Shown here in pieces: positions 12,315 through 13,826 of a stretch of 13,826 nucleotides of DNA. The stretch comes from Gammaproteobacteria bacterium. Its GTDB lineage: Bacteria; Pseudomonadota; Gammaproteobacteria; Pseudomonadales; Azotimanducaceae. The position numbers and the translations under genes were made by a program. Position 1 is the first letter of the stretch. The number at the start of each line of letters is the position of its first letter. The notes under the pieces are model-generated. The model searched no databases. It saw only the letters and a program-made list of their open reading frames with translations, and was not told where the DNA came from. The DNA lies in contig VXNE01000330.1 in NCBI GenBank assembly GCA_009840715.1, positions 1 through 13,826 of the forward strand, written 5' to 3'.

Positions 12315-13124
12315 GTGTCGGAGAAGCTGCACAAGGCGCTGGCCGAACGGGGCCTCGGGTCACGGCGCGAGATGGAACGCTGGATTCTCGCCGGACGGGT
12401 CCGCGTCAACGGCAACACCGCCACAGTCGGGGACCGGGTCGATGCCGGCGACCGGATCGAGGTTGACGGCCGGCGGCTGACGGCACGCGCGGCTCCGCGT
12501 CCGCGCGTACTGGTCCTGAACAAGACCGAGGGGACGATCTGTTCCCGGCGCGATCCGGCCGGCCGGACCACGGTATTCGACGCCCTGCCGGCGACCCACC
12601 GGGGCCGCTGGATGACGGTGGGGCGCCTCGACATCAACAGTTCCGGGTTGCTCCTGTTCACCAACGACGGCGCCCTCGCGCACCGCCTGATGCACCCGTC
12701 CACCGGCCTCGACCGCGAGTACGCCGTACGCGTCGACGGCATGCTCGACGACGACGCGGTCGAACGGCTCAAGTCGGGCATCGAGGTGGACGGCGAGGTC
12801 CAGCAGTTCTCGGACGTGCGCTACTACGACGGCAAGGGCACCAACCACTGGTACCACGTCGTGCTGATGGAGGGTCGTAACCGCGAGGTGCGCAAGCTCT
12901 TCGAGCAGGTCGGCCGGCGGGTGAGCCGCCTGAAGCGCGTCCGCTTCGGACCGGTCGTGCTGCCGTCCTGGCTCCGGCGCGGCCAGGCCGCGGAACTCGG
13001 TCCCGCGGACCTCGCGGCGCTGTGCGGGCTCCTGCGGCTGCCCTACGAGCCGCCGCCCCGCAAGGGCGGAGGGCGCAAGCCGCCGCGTTCGCTGCTGATC
13101 CCCTATCCGGAGCTGCCGCAGTGA
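12315..13124 (+). CDS. rluB: 23S rRNA pseudouridine synthase, RluB type
   Basis: Converts uridine to pseudouridine in 23S rRNA (U2605 in E. coli). It is 269 residues. The GTG at 12315 gives SEKLHKALAERGLGSRREMERWI, the usual beginning of the S4 RNA-binding domain (about 1-55). The catalytic domain carries VLVLNKTEGTICSRRDP, then GRLDINSSGLLLFTNDG with catalytic Asp106, ALAHRLMHPSTGLDREYAV and EGRNREVRKLFEQVG. The block with TNDGALAHRLMHPS and the position directly after scpAB fit RluB rather than RsuA, RluE or RluF. The C-terminal tail is basic and Pro-rich. The stop overlaps the next start as GTGA. Confidence 0.93.
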   Translation: MSEKLHKALAERGLGSRREMERWILAGRVRVNGNTATVGDRVDAGDRIEVDGRRLTARAAPRPRVLVLNKTEGTICSRRDPAGRTTVFDALPATHRGRWMTVGRLDINSSGLLLFTNDGALAHRLMHPSTGLDREYAVRVDGMLDDDAVERLKSGIEVDGEVQQFSDVRYYDGKGTNHWYHVVLMEGRNREVRKLFEQVGRRVSRLKRVRFGPVVLPSWLRRGQAAELGPADLAALCGLLRLPYEPPPRKGGGRKPPRSLLIPYPELPQ

Positions 13125-13826
13125 CGCCCGTGGACGAGACGGGCGTTCCAGTCGAAGAGGTTCGGCAGCTCGTTCGGCGGCGCCTGCGCTACGGCCTGTC
13201 ACTGCCCGAACGTGTCGTGCGCAGCACGGCGGGAGTCCTCGGCGGCGCGCTGCGGGAGTCCGCGACCGTGCTGCTACCGCGGGCCTTCCGGGACGCGAAA
13301 ACGTACCGCGGCTTCGTCGGGCAGATGCTCGACTTCATGGCCGAGGACGTGGGAGGCGTGGAACGGGCGGGCGAACGTCACGAAGACGAGCGCGTCGAGC
13401 GCTACGTCGCCCGCAAGGCGGTCGGCAACTTCGTGGAGCTTGCGAGCCTGGCGACCGTCCACCTGTCGCCGATGCTGATCCTCGCGCTGGTCAGTGACGT
13501 CGCCTACGGGTCCAGGGCGTACCTCGCGGAGTTCGCGGAGGAGCTCGAGCAGCGTGGCGTCATCGCGGACGCGGATTCGATCCGGAGGGCGGACGACCTG
13601 CTCGATGCGGTGGCGGACGCCAGCCACCGCACGGCGACCGCCTTCGACACCCCGCCGCTGTCCGTGGACGGACTCAGGGAGACCATCCGCGAAACCCGGG
13701 ACTCGCTGCGGGAAGTCGACGTGGCGAGCGTCCTTCCCGAGGTCGAGCTCCGGGGACTGTGGGAGCGGATCTCTGCCGCAGCGCAACGCCAGGGGGTCAG
13801 TTCTTTCGACGTCGCTGGACTCATGA
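13121..13826 (+). CDS. Unrecognised protein coupled to rluB, 3' end outside window
   Basis: A frame opens at GTG 13121, overlapping the rluB stop as GTGA, and stays open for 235 codons to the window edge with strongly GC-ending codons; it is the best coding frame here. I do not recognise the family. The protein is rich in Arg, Ala, Leu and Glu. Notable stretches are LLPRAFRDAKTY (51-62), MLDFMAEDVGGVE (69-81), YVARKAVGNFVELASL (95-110), a mildly hydrophobic segment at about 104-128 that includes HLSPMLILALVSDVAYGS, and FDTPPLS (175-181). No signal peptide or clear membrane helix is seen. These compact blocks look conserved rather than random, but the function is unknown. The overlap suggests co-translation with rluB. 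Confidence 0.7.
   Translation, partial: MTPVDETGVPVEEVRQLVRRRLRYGLSLPERVVRSTAGVLGGALRESATVLLPRAFRDAKTYRGFVGQMLDFMAEDVGGVERAGERHEDERVERYVARKAVGNFVELASLATVHLSPMLILALVSDVAYGSRAYLAEFAEELEQRGVIADADSIRRADDLLDAVADASHRTATAFDTPPLSVDGLRETIRETRDSLREVDVASVLPEVELRGLWERISAAAQRQGVSSFDVAGLM

Noticed and set aside
13274..13786. 170-codon minus-strand open frame near the right edge
   Set aside because: The plus frame from 13121 is longer, overlaps rluB as GTGA and has better codon pattern; the minus frame is its complement shadow.

Overview
The window looks like chromosomal DNA of a high-GC gammaproteobacterium. I see no rRNA, tRNA, CRISPR array, integrase or transposase. The assignment rests on gene order and families: trpS-scpA-scpB-rluB in one run, a YciB septation-type membrane protein divergent from a YciO-type Sua5/YrdC protein, the TIGR04211-type SH3/coiled-coil/TM protein, and the long Pseudomonas-like form of TrpRS. 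The codons are strongly GC-ending, so long shadow ORFs open opposite almost every gene.

Layout. (A) 1-3845, plus strand, accessory: two tandem, closely similar sulfatases (the first cut by the window edge), then a lone AAA+ ATPase of the 'RLRNPYAPGAG' type. The ATPase is preceded by the only clearly AT-rich stretch in the window, a promoter built into a large dyad. (B) 8666 down to 3873, minus strand: a compact run of yciB, SH3-domain protein, pdxJ, cyclophilin, membrane-anchored cold-shock-domain protein and argS. Four successive junctions are 4-base stop/start overlaps and the last gap is 7 bases, so this is very likely one translationally coupled operon. (C) 8688-13826, plus strand: yciO, a 219-base repeat-rich gap with the trpS promoter, then trpS, scpA, scpB, rluB and an unrecognised conserved-looking gene that runs off the right edge.

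How they work together. Region A is nutrient acquisition (sulfate ester removal from polysaccharide or glycan) plus an ATPase of unknown role. Region B mixes envelope genes (YciB, SH3 protein, periplasmic prolyl isomerase) with vitamin B6 synthesis, an RNA-binding protein and tRNA charging. Region C is mostly information processing: tRNA charging, condensin-type chromosome organisation by ScpAB, and rRNA pseudouridylation.

The points most worth a second look are the 21-base yciB/yciO gap with a symmetric -10 element that could drive two nearly leaderless mRNAs; the dyad-embedded promoter of the ATPase; the membrane-tethered cold-shock protein; several small dispersed repeats and hairpins that touch translation signals; and the unknown gene coupled to rluB.
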